A stretch of DNA of 64,000 nt, taken from NCBI RefSeq assembly GCF_030348825.1, contig NZ_JAUCES010000005.1, positions 2,232,001-2,296,000 on the forward strand. The letters are read 5' to 3'. Each line of letters opens with the position of its first letter. The first letter of the stretch is position 1. Below are positions 35,460 through 45,383 of this stretch, piece after piece. The stretch is from Fictibacillus sp. b24 (lineage in GTDB: Bacteria; Bacillota; Bacilli; Bacillales; Fictibacillaceae). The position numbers and the translations under genes were made by a program. The notes under the pieces are model-generated. The model was not told the DNA's origin. It searched no databases and was given only the letters and a program-made list of their open reading frames with translations.

Positions 35460-35978
35460 TCACTTTTTGTCTTCGTCAAAAAATTTAGCTAGACCTTCTA
35501 AACGCGGGTCAACCCGGTTTTTCATGTCTTCTTCCGTAACCCTCTGCCATCCTTTTCCTTCTTTAGGAGCCGGACTGTCTGTCACATCAGCAGCCGTAAT
35601 TTTCAACGGTTTTTCAAGCAAAATATGCTCTTCGATGACAGGGAGAAGGTCAACGTAATGTCCTTCAACTTTGTGAAGGCTTTCTTCATCTTCGTATTCC
35701 GTATAGTTCGGATCGAAAACAAAAATTTCCGTTGTTTTTACCGAGAATGGAAATTCCACATCTACCAATGTGTTGGCACATGGCAACACCATTTTTCCTT
35801 TTATGTTTAAGTAAAAAGTGGCTTTTTGCTGAGTTACATCTGCATGTCCTTCTACGTGAACAGGATCAACGCTTCTGATCTCCGGGTCTTTTTCCATCAC
35901 TCCGCTCGCATCAACATTTTGTTCAAACGTTAACGGTTTACGGTAAAAATTTTTTAATTCTTGTAGTGACCATTTCAT
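35460..35978 (-). CDS. ylbN: DUF177/YceD family protein YlbN
   Basis: YceD/DUF177 family protein of 172 aa, nearly always encoded just upstream of rpmF. Plant homologues are needed for 23S rRNA accumulation, so a role in large-subunit assembly is likely but not shown for Bacillus. The conserved CANTLVDVEFPF segment (residue 77 onward) and the C-terminal KGWQRVTEEDMKNRVDPRL motif are present. The gap to rpmF is 52 bases. Confidence 0.88.
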   Translation of the reverse strand: MKWSLQELKNFYRKPLTFEQNVDASGVMEKDPEIRSVDPVHVEGHADVTQQKATFYLNIKGKMVLPCANTLVDVEFPFSVKTTEIFVFDPNYTEYEDEESLHKVEGHYVDLLPVIEEHILLEKPLKITAADVTDSPAPKEGKGWQRVTEEDMKNRVDPRLEGLAKFFDEDKK

Positions 35979-36007
35979 GTCTTTATCACCTCAAGGCAAC
36001 AGTAGTA

Positions 36008-36036
36008 ATTATATCGGTCAAAATATAAAATGTCAA
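36008..36036 (-). promoter_or_regulatory. Consensus sigma-A promoter of ylbN-rpmF
   Basis: On the minus strand TTGACA (36036-36031) and TATAAT (36013-36008) are both perfect consensus hexamers with the optimal 17-base spacer, 30 bases upstream of ylbN. This is the strongest vegetative promoter found in the window, fitting a ribosomal protein operon. Confidence 0.85.
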
Positions 36037-36128
36037 TATTATATCTTTACAGTGACACTTTTGATTCTAAACTCTTTTTAGTACAATGTAAACAAGTATA
36101 ATCGAACGCTTAAAAGGAAGTGGAACTG

Positions 36129-37337
36129 TTGAAAGCAACAGGTGTTGTTGTAGAATATAATCCGTTTCATAATGGACATTATTATCATCTGCAAGAAACG
36201 AAAAACCTTACGAATGCTGACTGTGTGATCGCTGTAATGAGCGGGAATTTTCTTCAACGCGGAGAACCAGCTCTACTATCAAAATGGAAACGAACAAAAA
36301 TGGCGCTGTTAGGAGGAGCTGACCTTGTTATCGAACTGCCTTATGCATTTGCAACAAGTCATGCACCACGTTTTGCTCACGGCAGCATCTCTTTACTCCA
36401 GGCTTTAGGTGCAGAATCTTTTTGTTTTGGCAGTGAGTCCGGGGATATAAGTGTATTTAACAAAACACATGATTCTTTAGACTCACAACAAGATGCTTAT
36501 CAATCAAACATCCGAAACTTTATTTCTGATGGCTTCTCTTATCCTGCGGCCGCAGCAAAGGCATATAAAGCTCTTCATACACATCTACCGCTCGACCTTA
36601 GTAAACCGAACAATATATTGGGCTTTGAGTACATTCGTGCTAGCCGCGAGCTTGGTAACAATATTAAGCCGCTGACTATAAAGAGAAAGAACGCAGATTA
36701 TCATGATGTCGTGCTAGGCAAGGGAAATATCGCGAGTGCTACTGCAATACGAGAAGCGGTATTTTCTGAAGATATGAGTAAAGCTCAAAATTATATGCCT
36801 GATTTCACTTATGATTTAATGGTAGAAGATCAGCAAGAAAAAGGCACATTAATAAATTGGGAGCGTTTCTTCCCCTTACTCCGTTATCAATTATTATCTT
36901 CAAGTCCTTCAGAAATAAACGGCTACTATGAAGTTGAAGAAGGATTAGAATACAGAATGATTGAAGCAATAAAGTCATCTGACAGTTTTAAAACATTTAT
37001 GACCCTTTTAAAGACGAAACGCTACACTTGGACAAGATTGCAGCGGGCGTGCCTTCATGTATTGAATAAAATACAAAAAGAGGAGATGCAGAAACTTTTA
37101 GAATCAACTCCTGCTTATATACGTGTTTTAGGAATGACTGAAAAAGGACAAGAATATTTAAGTTCAGTAAAAAAATCATTGGAACTTCCATTAGTGACGA
37201 CGGTTTCAAAGCATGACTTTCCAGGACTCCGAATGGAAGCCAAAACGTCACTCGTGTATGCACAAGGTTCCCTAGTGAATAAGATATCCGCTGAAAAAGA
37301 GGAATTTAATACACCGCCTGTAATCGTGAAAAGCTGA
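36129..37337 (+). CDS. tmcAL: tRNA(Met) cytidine acetate ligase TmcAL (YlbM)
   Basis: Makes N4-acetylcytidine at position 34 of elongator tRNA-Met, activating acetate with ATP. It has the nucleotidyltransferase-fold motif VVEYNPFHNGHYYHL (HxGH at about residues 15-18), the conserved MSGNFLQRGEPAL, and the KRKNADYHD basic motif. Length 402 aa from the TTG at 36129, which lies 8 bases after AAGGAAG and gives the MKATGVVVEYNPF start seen in homologues. It is divergent from ylbN. The stop codon is the first base triplet of a long tandem repeat. Confidence 0.92.
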   Translation: MKATGVVVEYNPFHNGHYYHLQETKNLTNADCVIAVMSGNFLQRGEPALLSKWKRTKMALLGGADLVIELPYAFATSHAPRFAHGSISLLQALGAESFCFGSESGDISVFNKTHDSLDSQQDAYQSNIRNFISDGFSYPAAAAKAYKALHTHLPLDLSKPNNILGFEYIRASRELGNNIKPLTIKRKNADYHDVVLGKGNIASATAIREAVFSEDMSKAQNYMPDFTYDLMVEDQQEKGTLINWERFFPLLRYQLLSSSPSEINGYYEVEEGLEYRMIEAIKSSDSFKTFMTLLKTKRYTWTRLQRACLHVLNKIQKEEMQKLLESTPAYIRVLGMTEKGQEYLSSVKKSLELPLVTTVSKHDFPGLRMEAKTSLVYAQGSLVNKISAEKEEFNTPPVIVKS

Positions 37338-37528
37338 GAATCGCTCGTAAATGCTGAGAATCGCTCGTAAATGCTGAGAATCGCTCGTAAATGCTGAGAA
37401 TCGCTCGTAAATGCTGAGAATCGCTCGTAAATGCTGAGAATCGCTCGTAAATGCTGAGAATCGCTCGTAAATGCTGAGAATCGCTCGTAAATGCTGAGAA
37501 TCGCTCGTAAATGCTGAGAATCGCTCGT
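37333..37528. repeat. 20-bp tandem repeat, 9.8 identical copies
   Basis: Nine full copies of the 20-base unit GCTGAGAATCGCTCGTAAAT start at 37333 and recur every 20 bases to 37512, followed by a tenth copy cut after 16 bases. All copies are identical. The array begins inside the last codons of tmcAL (its stop TGA is in copy 1) and runs into the hairpin at 37523. There are no spacers, so it is not a CRISPR array. Confidence 0.98.
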
Positions 37529-37557
37529 TCAGCTCGGATAAATCCTGCTGAACGAGC
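37523..37557 (+). terminator. Hairpin at the end of the tandem repeat
   Basis: GCTCGTTCAGC and GCTGAACGAGC form a perfect 11-bp stem with a 13-base loop; the left arm begins inside the last repeat unit. No T-run follows directly (TTAAACTAAATC), so it may be an RNA 3' stem rather than a terminator. Confidence 0.55.
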
Positions 37558-37570
37558 TTAAACTAAATCA

Positions 37571-37617
37571 AAAAAAGGATGCAGAAGCCGCTCACACGGT
37601 CTAATGCATCCTTTTCT
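37571..37617. terminator. Bidirectional terminator between tmcAL and ylbL
   Basis: AAAAGGATGCA (37573-37583) pairs with TGCATCCTTTT (37605-37615) around a 21-base loop, with A- and T-runs on the outer sides. It is suited to both convergent genes. Confidence 0.75.
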
Positions 37618-37633
37618 TTACTCTTTTAACTTT

Positions 37634-38677
37634 TTATAACTTCTCCAAGTACTTTAAAGCATCATCCAATGTTTTTACAGGAACAATCTTCATTTTAGAT
37701 CCAATATCTTTTTGTGCTTTTACAGCATCTTTATAGTTATCCCCTTCGACTGGTGCGAAGAAAATCTCTGCACCCGCTTCATCTGCTGCTACAATTTTTT
37801 GCTGAATGCCGCCGATCGGACCTACGTTCTTTTGCAAATCCATTGTACCGGTACCTGCAATTTTCTTGCCATGTGTCAAATCGTCATCTATTAGCTGATC
37901 TAGTATTTCTAGTGTGAACATTAAACCAGCGGATGGCCCCCCGATCTGTGATGTATCTATTTTAACTTTCGGATCCGTCTCGATTGATACATCAGCTACT
38001 GGTGAAGTAATGCCAAGCCCTGCTTTAGGTCCCTCGTCCTGAATATACTTTTTCGGAAACTGTTCGATGTTTAGACTAACATTCATTTTCTTTTCACCCC
38101 GAAGAATCGTTAATTCTACAGGATCTCCTGCTTTTTTTGGAGCTAGCACATCTAATAACTTTTTAGTTTCCATAACGGGATTACGGTCAACTGCAATTAT
38201 CTTATCTCCGACTTTCAGCTTTTTTTCAGCAGGCATTCCTGACATGATTCCTGTTACGTATACACCGTGATATTGAATATCTACCTTTTTCCCTGCCTGT
38301 TGAAAAGCTACGACCGTTGCAGCATGCTGTGAATCCTCCATCATCTGCAATTGTCTTTGATTGTATTCTTCATCTGTTTCATCTTCTGCTCTAATCTCTT
38401 CAGCAGGAATTACCTCACGATAGTCGCTAAGTTTTGCCCATATGTATTGCGGTATGTTTGCTGTTCCAACTGAAACGGTAGTAAGCATGAACACTCCCTC
38501 GTCTTTATCTCCGCCATCCACACTAATGATGGGATCTAAAATCCTTGCATCCCCTGGAGAGGTTATATAGTAAGGGAGTGGATAAAATGCAATGAATGCA
38601 AATATTAGTAAAGACAAAATGATAAATTTGTTTTGTGAGAAAAAGTTTTTCCTTTTCCCTTCCTTTTCAATGGTCAT
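37634..38677 (-). CDS. ylbL: PDZ and Lon-type (S16) membrane serine protease YlbL
   Basis: Membrane-anchored protease of 347 aa with an N-terminal transmembrane segment (about residues 17-35), a PDZ domain (about 125-205, with GVYVTGIMSGMPAEKKLKVGD) and a Lon-like proteolytic domain. The Ser-Lys dyad is Ser249 in GGPSAG and Lys294 in GGIQQKIVAA. B. subtilis YlbL degrades the DNA-damage division inhibitor YneA, which would connect it with the division genes of this window. It overlaps ylbK by 11 bases. Confidence 0.93.
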   Translation of the reverse strand: MTIEKEGKRKNFFSQNKFIILSLLIFAFIAFYPLPYYITSPGDARILDPIISVDGGDKDEGVFMLTTVSVGTANIPQYIWAKLSDYREVIPAEEIRAEDETDEEYNQRQLQMMEDSQHAATVVAFQQAGKKVDIQYHGVYVTGIMSGMPAEKKLKVGDKIIAVDRNPVMETKKLLDVLAPKKAGDPVELTILRGEKKMNVSLNIEQFPKKYIQDEGPKAGLGITSPVADVSIETDPKVKIDTSQIGGPSAGLMFTLEILDQLIDDDLTHGKKIAGTGTMDLQKNVGPIGGIQQKIVAADEAGAEIFFAPVEGDNYKDAVKAQKDIGSKMKIVPVKTLDDALKYLEKL

Positions 38678-39461
38678 GCGATGACTCCTTCCACTTGTTG
38701 ATCTTTTCTAGGATTTTAGGCACCTGTTTTCTTCCAGCTTCTTCCCCAATTGCCATTATATCATTTACATCTTTAAAAGCTGTAGAACTGAACTGCTCTA
38801 CCATTGGCCGAATCATTATATCTGCAGAAATTTCATGCCAGCGAACCATCTCACGCTGCATGATATCGATACTTTGAATAATAACATCAAAGATTGAAGA
38901 AACTTGCAGTTCTGCTTTAAAATGTGAAATATCGACCGCGATTACGAGATCTGCCCCCATCTCTCTTGCTACTGATACTGGTACACGATCTATTACTCCG
39001 CCATCCACTAACAGTTTTCCATTAATTTTTTCAGGAACTAGTATGCCAGGTATAGAAATGCTGGCACGAACAGCATCTGCAATCGGGCCAGTTCTGAAAA
39101 CAACCTTTTCACCAAGCAATAAATCAGTTGCCACTATTGCCAATGGTATATCTGTTTGTTCAATATGTTTTTGTTTTGTAAGAAGCCTTACTAATTCTTT
39201 AATCTTTTTCCCCGTAATAAAACCCATCTTAGGGACGGTGTAGTCCATATAATATTTTCTTTTAAAAAGCGTAGCCATACGGTATAAATTTTCGTCGCTA
39301 TGACCCATACATACCATTGCTCCAACTAGAGCGCCCATACTGCTTCCTGCAATCATATCGATAGGAATTTGAGCTTCTCGTAAAGCCTTTACTACGCCCA
39401 GATGCGCGAATCCTCTGGCACCGCCAGATCCAAGAGCAAGTCCGATTTTCGGTTCTTTCAT
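38667..39461 (-). CDS. ylbK: Patatin-like phospholipase family protein YlbK
   Basis: Patatin-fold esterase of the bacterial NTE/RssA type. The Ser-Asp dyad is visible: Ser41 in the elbow GSSMG, preceded by the oxyanion loop GSGGARGFAHLG, and the Asp of LLVDGGVIDRVP. The natural lipid substrate is unknown. The start ATG at 39461 is preceded by AAGGAGGAGCAAAGG, giving 264 aa; an eight-codon longer form overlaps this ribosome binding site. It is followed by ylbL with an 11-base overlap. Confidence 0.9.
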   Translation of the reverse strand: MKEPKIGLALGSGGARGFAHLGVVKALREAQIPIDMIAGSSMGALVGAMVCMGHSDENLYRMATLFKRKYYMDYTVPKMGFITGKKIKELVRLLTKQKHIEQTDIPLAIVATDLLLGEKVVFRTGPIADAVRASISIPGILVPEKINGKLLVDGGVIDRVPVSVAREMGADLVIAVDISHFKAELQVSSIFDVIIQSIDIMQREMVRWHEISADIMIRPMVEQFSSTAFKDVNDIMAIGEEAGRKQVPKILEKINKWKESSHDH

Positions 39462-39587
39462 CCTTTGCTCCTCCTTTAGAAGCACCGTCTTTTTTTAACA
39501 TATGGTCTAAAGAGTGTGGCTATACGTATAAATAAGGATGAGGACAAGTAAGCAATGTGGAATTTGGTGAGAGGAGTACTCCCCTTT

Positions 39588-41867
<2,280 letters not shown>

Positions 41868-41954
41868 GTTCTTCACTCAATTCTTTTCCGATTTCCATTA
41901 CTAATCCTATCACAAGTATTCCTGTATTCAAACAATCAAATCTTTTCTTTATAA

Positions 41955-41984
41955 GTATAAGGCAAATTAAATGAGGTCATACTA
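41955..41984 (+). promoter_or_regulatory. Sigma-G/sigma-F type promoter of the candidate csfG RNA
   Basis: GTATA (41955-41959) and CATACTA (41978-41984) are separated by 18 bases. CATACTA is the exact sigma-G -10 consensus; with N15 spacing the same bases match the sigma-F consensus with one mismatch. The predicted start point is about 41991. Confidence 0.7.
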
Positions 41985-41990
41985 CTTATA

Positions 41991-42136
41991 ACAACATCAA
42001 CGAACGATGTTGTTGCCAACCGCGGAGAAGACTTACTCCCCATAAGTTCTTCATCCGGTTTCTCCTCTCCCATCGCCTTTAAACAGAAGTGATTTTGTTT
42101 TAAAGGCAACCTGCAGTTAATGCTGCAGGTTTTTTT
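41991..42136 (+). ncRNA. csfG: Candidate sporulation small RNA CsfG
   Basis: The gap after rsmD holds a compact structured, non-coding transcript unit. It has a 5' hairpin ACAACATC/GATGTTGT (41991-42013), and a GGAG/CTCC region with a pyrimidine-rich segment (TTTCTCCTCTCCC, 42051-42070 area). A second hairpin GCCTTTAAA/TTTAAAGGC spans 42075-42107. A strong terminator ACCTGCAG/CTGCAGGT plus seven T (42109-42136) ends the unit. A forespore-type promoter lies just upstream. In B. subtilis the forespore RNA CsfG lies in the ylbG-ylbH (rsmD) intergenic region, the same locus. Identity rests on location, promoter type and structure; no alignment was possible. Confidence 0.72.
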
Positions 42137-42203
42137 GATGCTTAAAAGTCTTTATAGCGGTTTCGGATTATGCTACATTGTTGTATAGAAAGGGGAATGA
42201 ACG

Positions 42204-42581
42204 ATGATTCAGCGATTTATTGAGTTAGGTGAAGGTTATTCAGATCTCTATGAACTACTTGAGATTATGGAATCGAACAAAGACCGAATTACACAGCTAT
42301 TATGTCTAAAAGTAAAGAAAGAAGATAAAATATATGCTTCACTCGTTGCTGTCATGCAACCTGCTTCTGAAGGAAAATTCCAGCCACTATACATATGCAG
42401 AGAAGGAGTGCCTTTCCCTTCAAAACGGTATGAATTATTTGAATCAAAAGCCGCTCAGTTAAATAAGGAAATTATCACTTTTGATGTAAAACCTTCAACA
42501 GATTTTGCAGAAACGGAACTTTTCTTTCACTATCTGATTGGCATTTTACGCTTAAATTACTTAATCCCGCCTTTGTTATAA
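42204..42581 (+). CDS. Conserved hypothetical protein (DUF7147-like)
   Basis: Soluble protein of 125 aa, beginning MIQRFIELGEGYSDLYELLE, with a second conserved-looking block SLVAVMQPASEGKFQPLYICREGVPF. I recognise it as a type common in Bacillaceae at this locus, sometimes labelled methylthioribose kinase without support; nothing kinase-like is visible. The start ATG at 42204 follows AAAGGGG. It lies between csfG and ylbG. After it, 42582-42730 holds no gene; AGCTGAAATCAGCT (42689-42702) is a perfect small palindrome. Confidence 0.75.
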   Translation: MIQRFIELGEGYSDLYELLEIMESNKDRITQLLCLKVKKEDKIYASLVAVMQPASEGKFQPLYICREGVPFPSKRYELFESKAAQLNKEIITFDVKPSTDFAETELFFHYLIGILRLNYLIPPLL

Positions 42582-42730
42582 ATTCATTTGTTTGATAAAT
42601 GGGTAAAGACTTATAAATTTTTTTGAAGACACCATAAATGTAAATACTGACAGAAGAAGATCCTTCAACAATTGTTTGCAGACTGAGGAGCTGAAATCAG
42701 CTACTTACCAGAGCGTGAAAACAGACATTA

Positions 42731-42768
42731 AAAAACAGGCAGCTTTTTAATAAGCCTGCCTGTCTTTT
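42731..42768. terminator. Terminator of ylbG (possibly bidirectional)
   Basis: ACAGGCAG (42735-42742) pairs with CTGCCTGT (42756-42763). On the minus strand a run of six T follows, just after the ylbG stop codon; the plus strand has TCTTTTAAAT after the stem. Confidence 0.8.
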
Positions 42769-43042
42769 AAATCCCCATCTTATAATCATACTCTTTTGCT
42801 TTATCAACAATCTTGCTTTCATACTCTGTTTTAATCTCTTGTTTATGAGACCTTTTTACTTCTTTTACGAAATGCAAAGATTCTAGCTTTGCTGCAATCT
42901 CATCTATTTTGCTGCCATCACAATAAAGAACAGCGTATTTTAGCTTTCTTGACACATAATGAACATTACCGTAGCGTCTAAGCTGTTTAGAAAACTTTAA
43001 AGAATGAAGAAAAACAGAGAGTCCACGACGATTACCTATCAT
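42767..43042 (-). CDS. ylbG: DUF2129 protein YlbG
   Basis: Small conserved protein of the UPF0298/DUF2129 family (91 aa) with unknown function. The conserved core reads [20 protein letters not shown], then [10 protein letters not shown], and DKAKEYDY near the C-terminus. The ATG at 43042 ([15 protein letters not shown]) follows AAGGGGC and matches the B. subtilis length; a 43-codon extension upstream would overlap the divergent gene and is hydrophobic nonsense relative to the family. Confidence 0.9.
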   Translation of the reverse strand: MIGNRRGLSVFLHSLKFSKQLRRYGNVHYVSRKLKYAVLYCDGSKIDEIAAKLESLHFVKEVKRSHKQEIKTEYESKIVDKAKEYDYKMGI

Positions 43043-43109
43043 AATTAAAGCCCCTTTTATTATACTGTATTCAAACATCAACAAATCACTCATTAGGATG
43101 TGATGTATC

Positions 43110-43433
43110 TTGGACTTAAACACCATTTGGGAAGATTTTATTAACAGAATGAAACTCGATCCTGCAATCATTTTTGCTGAAAAGAAATTAATGGCCGGAA
43201 TCCCTTTCTTATATGTAAGTGTTTCTTCACATATGTCAATCGATCAATCAACAGACACTGTAAAAAAACATGCTGTAAAAGCGATGAAAGGGAAACGGCT
43301 CACTCTGAACCTCTATTTTGTCAGGTCAGAAGAAAATCTTTATGTTTACCGTATGCGTTTTTTAGTTCCTCAAGAAAAAATGTTCTGCTGCGGAAACTTG
43401 TGCTTTGATTGCATACGATTTAAAGATAGTTAA
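43110..43433 (+). CDS. Hypothetical small cysteine-containing protein
   Basis: A 107-aa reading frame in the gap between ylbG and ylbF, on the opposite strand to both. It starts at TTG 43110 behind AGGATGTG; an ATG at 43152 is a shorter alternative. The sequence looks like a folded protein with mixed alpha/beta ([22 protein letters not shown], cut here at 43230). Four cysteines lie near the C-terminus (CCGNLCFDC) and could bind metal. I do not recognise a family. It ends 5 bases before the ylbF stop, a tight convergent arrangement. Confidence 0.6.
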   Translation: MDLNTIWEDFINRMKLDPAIIFAEKKLMAGIPFLYVSVSSHMSIDQSTDTVKKHAVKAMKGKRLTLNLYFVRSEENLYVYRMRFLVPQEKMFCCGNLCFDCIRFKDS

Positions 43434-43438
43434 TTCGC

Positions 43439-43873
43439 TTATGCACACCCACAAGATCCGCCAGAACCACAACCACCACTGCATGAACTCTCATCAAAAA
43501 ATGGATTACCTGTTGGAACTTTAATCTGCTGTGACACACTGTCAGCAATAATCCTGCTGCACTCCATTAATAAATTCTCAAGTTCTTTTTCTGATTTTTT
43601 GAACTGAGCTATTTTTTCATGGAAATCAAGTTCTCTTTTCAGTGTTCGAACTTGTGAAGAAACAGTATGAAAGTCAGGATGGTATTTTCCGAATCGCTGT
43701 ACTTCATCATATTGTTCTTTCATTTTGGCAAAACGGGCAATCAATTTCTGTGCCTCATCATCTTGCTCCAAAATATATTTCGACTCTCTATATGCTATTG
43801 CAACACTGGAATTTGAAACCATTTCAGCTAATGTTAAGGATTCTTCCAGCAAAACAACTTGGTCTAAACTCAT
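43439..43873 (-). CDS. ylbF: RicF (YlbF), RNase Y specificity factor
   Basis: YlbF/YmcA-family helical protein. In B. subtilis it forms the Y-complex with YmcA and YaaT, carries [4Fe-4S] clusters and directs RNase Y; it is needed for sporulation, competence and biofilm formation. The 144-aa protein has a helical body (VSNSSVAIAYRESKYILEQD, then FAKMKEQYDEVQRFGKYHP) and a Cys/Gly-rich tail, SCSGGCGSGGSCGC, which supplies cluster ligands. The start ATG at 43873 follows AGGGAGGTGTG. Confidence 0.93.
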   Translation of the reverse strand: MSLDQVVLLEESLTLAEMVSNSSVAIAYRESKYILEQDDEAQKLIARFAKMKEQYDEVQRFGKYHPDFHTVSSQVRTLKRELDFHEKIAQFKKSEKELENLLMECSRIIADSVSQQIKVPTGNPFFDESSCSGGCGSGGSCGCA

Positions 43874-43967
43874 ACGTCACACCTCCCTTTAGGTATGAGG
43901 TTTCTTATCTATTATAGCGGATAATGATTAGACTTAAAAGCATAGCTGTTTATTACAAAAAAATAAA

Positions 43968-43990
43968 ACTCTTCTAAGTTAAGAAGAGTT
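43968..43990 (-). terminator. Terminator overlapping the stop of the small exported protein gene
   Basis: On the minus strand AACTCTTCT pairs with AGAAGAGTT over a 5-base loop, followed by TTATTTTTTTG. The stop codon (43989-43991) lies at the base of the stem. Confidence 0.8.
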
Positions 43991-44423
43991 AATGAATGTG
44001 CACCACTATATTTTTCTTTAAACCATAATCAGATCCATCTTTTTTCTTTAGCTGTAAAGTAATTTTATGTTTGCCAGGACTCATTTTATTCAAAATAAAC
44101 ATTGACTGATTGGCATTCATTCTCCATTTGTTGTTGATAAAAACGGCAATGTATCCATCTTGATTATCTGGTGCCTTCGTGAGACTGCCTTGAAATGAAA
44201 AGCGTGGAATAATGTTTTCAATATAGATGCGTTGATTCTTTACATGATAATTTACAGCCCAATCTTTATCCATCAGAGGATAAAGAGATGATGCCGCTAC
44301 AGCTTCAGGTTGTATCATTTCAGCTTCTTCCGTATCTGTTTGTTTATTATTTAAAGTAATTACTGACACGGTGAGAAGAGCAAACAACCCAATTGTATAA
44401 ATACTTTTTTTCTTTTTGTTCAT
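43989..44423 (-). CDS. Membrane-anchored extracytoplasmic protein of unknown function
   Basis: Protein of 144 aa with a basic N-terminus (MNKKKKS) and one hydrophobic segment (about residues 7-24) acting as signal or anchor. An acidic linker follows, then a beta-rich domain (about 50-144, with GYIAVFINNKWRMNANQSM and PGKHKITLQLKKKDGS) that looks like an immunoglobulin-type sandwich. No cysteine lipobox. The ATG at 44423 is 8 bases after AAGGAGTGG. I do not recognise a family. It lies inside the ylbF-ylbE interval, where B. subtilis has no such gene to my knowledge. Confidence 0.75.
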   Translation of the reverse strand: MNKKKKSIYTIGLFALLTVSVITLNNKQTDTEEAEMIQPEAVAASSLYPLMDKDWAVNYHVKNQRIYIENIIPRFSFQGSLTKAPDNQDGYIAVFINNKWRMNANQSMFILNKMSPGKHKITLQLKKKDGSDYGLKKNIVVHIH

Positions 44424-44478
44424 GAAAAAAACCACTCCTTCTAGAGATAGTTTTTTCCATTTTATATCATATTATCCG

Positions 44479-44781
44479 TCATTCCCCATTATTTAATGGG
44501 TCTTGAATGGGCTGAAAATCATTTGGGAACGGAGCATCATCTTGTTTCACTTCGCCCATTACTGAGATCAGTTCCATAAGAAGCCCAAAGTTTTGCAGCT
44601 GCTGATGAAAACGATCAACTCTCTGACCGAATGTGCGACCATAAAATACTTTTGCACCCTCTTCCAGTTCAGAAACTGAAAAAGGGTTTCGACTCAGCTT
44701 TCTATACCATTCAGGCTTTTCTCTAATGTAATATTTAAGATCTGGCCTCGTATTTAAATATTCTAATAATTCTCTTCGCAC
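44479..44781 (-). CDS. ylbE: YlbE-like protein
   Basis: Small helical protein of 100 aa; the YlbE family is kept beside ylbD and ylbF in Bacillaceae and has no known activity. The conserved core is YLNTRPDLKYYIREKPEWYRKLSRNP (shown in part: REKPEWYRKLSRNP) and EEGAKVFYGRTFGQRVDR. The start is GTG at 44781 (MRRELLEYL); a GTG three codons upstream overlaps the AAGGAT ribosome binding site. It lies 15 bases after ylbD. Confidence 0.88.
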   Translation of the reverse strand: MRRELLEYLNTRPDLKYYIREKPEWYRKLSRNPFSVSELEEGAKVFYGRTFGQRVDRFHQQLQNFGLLMELISVMGEVKQDDAPFPNDFQPIQDPLNNGE

Positions 44782-44796
44782 ACCGCACACATCCTT

Positions 44797-45213
44797 TTAA
44801 TCTTTGTAAGAAGGATAATCGTTCATTCTATTTTCCGGCAGCTGGTTCGATCTGTCAGACTGATTGTTAAATTGCTGTAATAGTTCTTGAACGGCGTCCA
44901 TAAGACTTCCAAATTGCGATAAATATTTTTGTACGTCCGTGATTTGAAGTTTGCTCAAACCAGCAACAATATCTCCTACAGTGAGATCGGTTCTTGCATT
45001 TTGTGTATGAGAACGTTCCTCTTGTTTTTTATCTTTTGCTTTATCTTCTGTTTTTTCTTTTGCATACTGATTCCAGCTCTCGTGTTCTTCCCCTAAAACA
45101 ATCCAATCCTGATAAACTTCCTTCCAGGGCCTTTTATTCTTTTGAACTTCCCTAATTAATTCAGGATGTTTATGCACAAATTCCTTGAAACTTTCAATAT
45201 CAGTCTTTACCAC
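44797..45213 (-). CDS. ylbD: YlbD-type spore coat protein
   Basis: Hydrophilic 138-aa protein. YlbD is annotated as a spore coat protein in B. subtilis. It shows an N-terminal helical region (FKEFVHKHPELIREVQKNKR), a Lys/Glu/Asp-rich spacer (about 52-70), the conserved VGDIVAGLSKLQITDVQKYL block (in part VGDIVAGLSKLQ) and a Gln/Asn-rich tail. The start GTG at 45213 follows GGGGGTGG by 5 bases. Operon with ylbE. The gap 45214-45383 to the divergent thioesterase gene is short and has no further gene. Confidence 0.85.
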   Translation of the reverse strand: MVKTDIESFKEFVHKHPELIREVQKNKRPWKEVYQDWIVLGEEHESWNQYAKEKTEDKAKDKKQEERSHTQNARTDLTVGDIVAGLSKLQITDVQKYLSQFGSLMDAVQELLQQFNNQSDRSNQLPENRMNDYPSYKD

Positions 45214-45383
45214 AGAATCCACCCCCAGCCATCCACTGACGAATCATGTTTTACTACATGATACATAAGTGCCCATAATTTGGTGCGCCCATTTTTTAAA
45301 ATAATTGCAAAGCTAATTCTGTTTACTTTATTCTCATCCGCCTAAAAAGGTACAATAAATAAAAAAGATTGAGGGATATACCA

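Noticed and set aside
35191-35658. 155-aa plus-strand reading frame over rpmF and ylbN
   Set aside because: It is antisense to two well supported genes and has no protein-like conservation pattern that I can recognise.
37333-37528. CRISPR array
   Set aside because: The 20-bp units are directly joined without spacers, and no cas gene is present.
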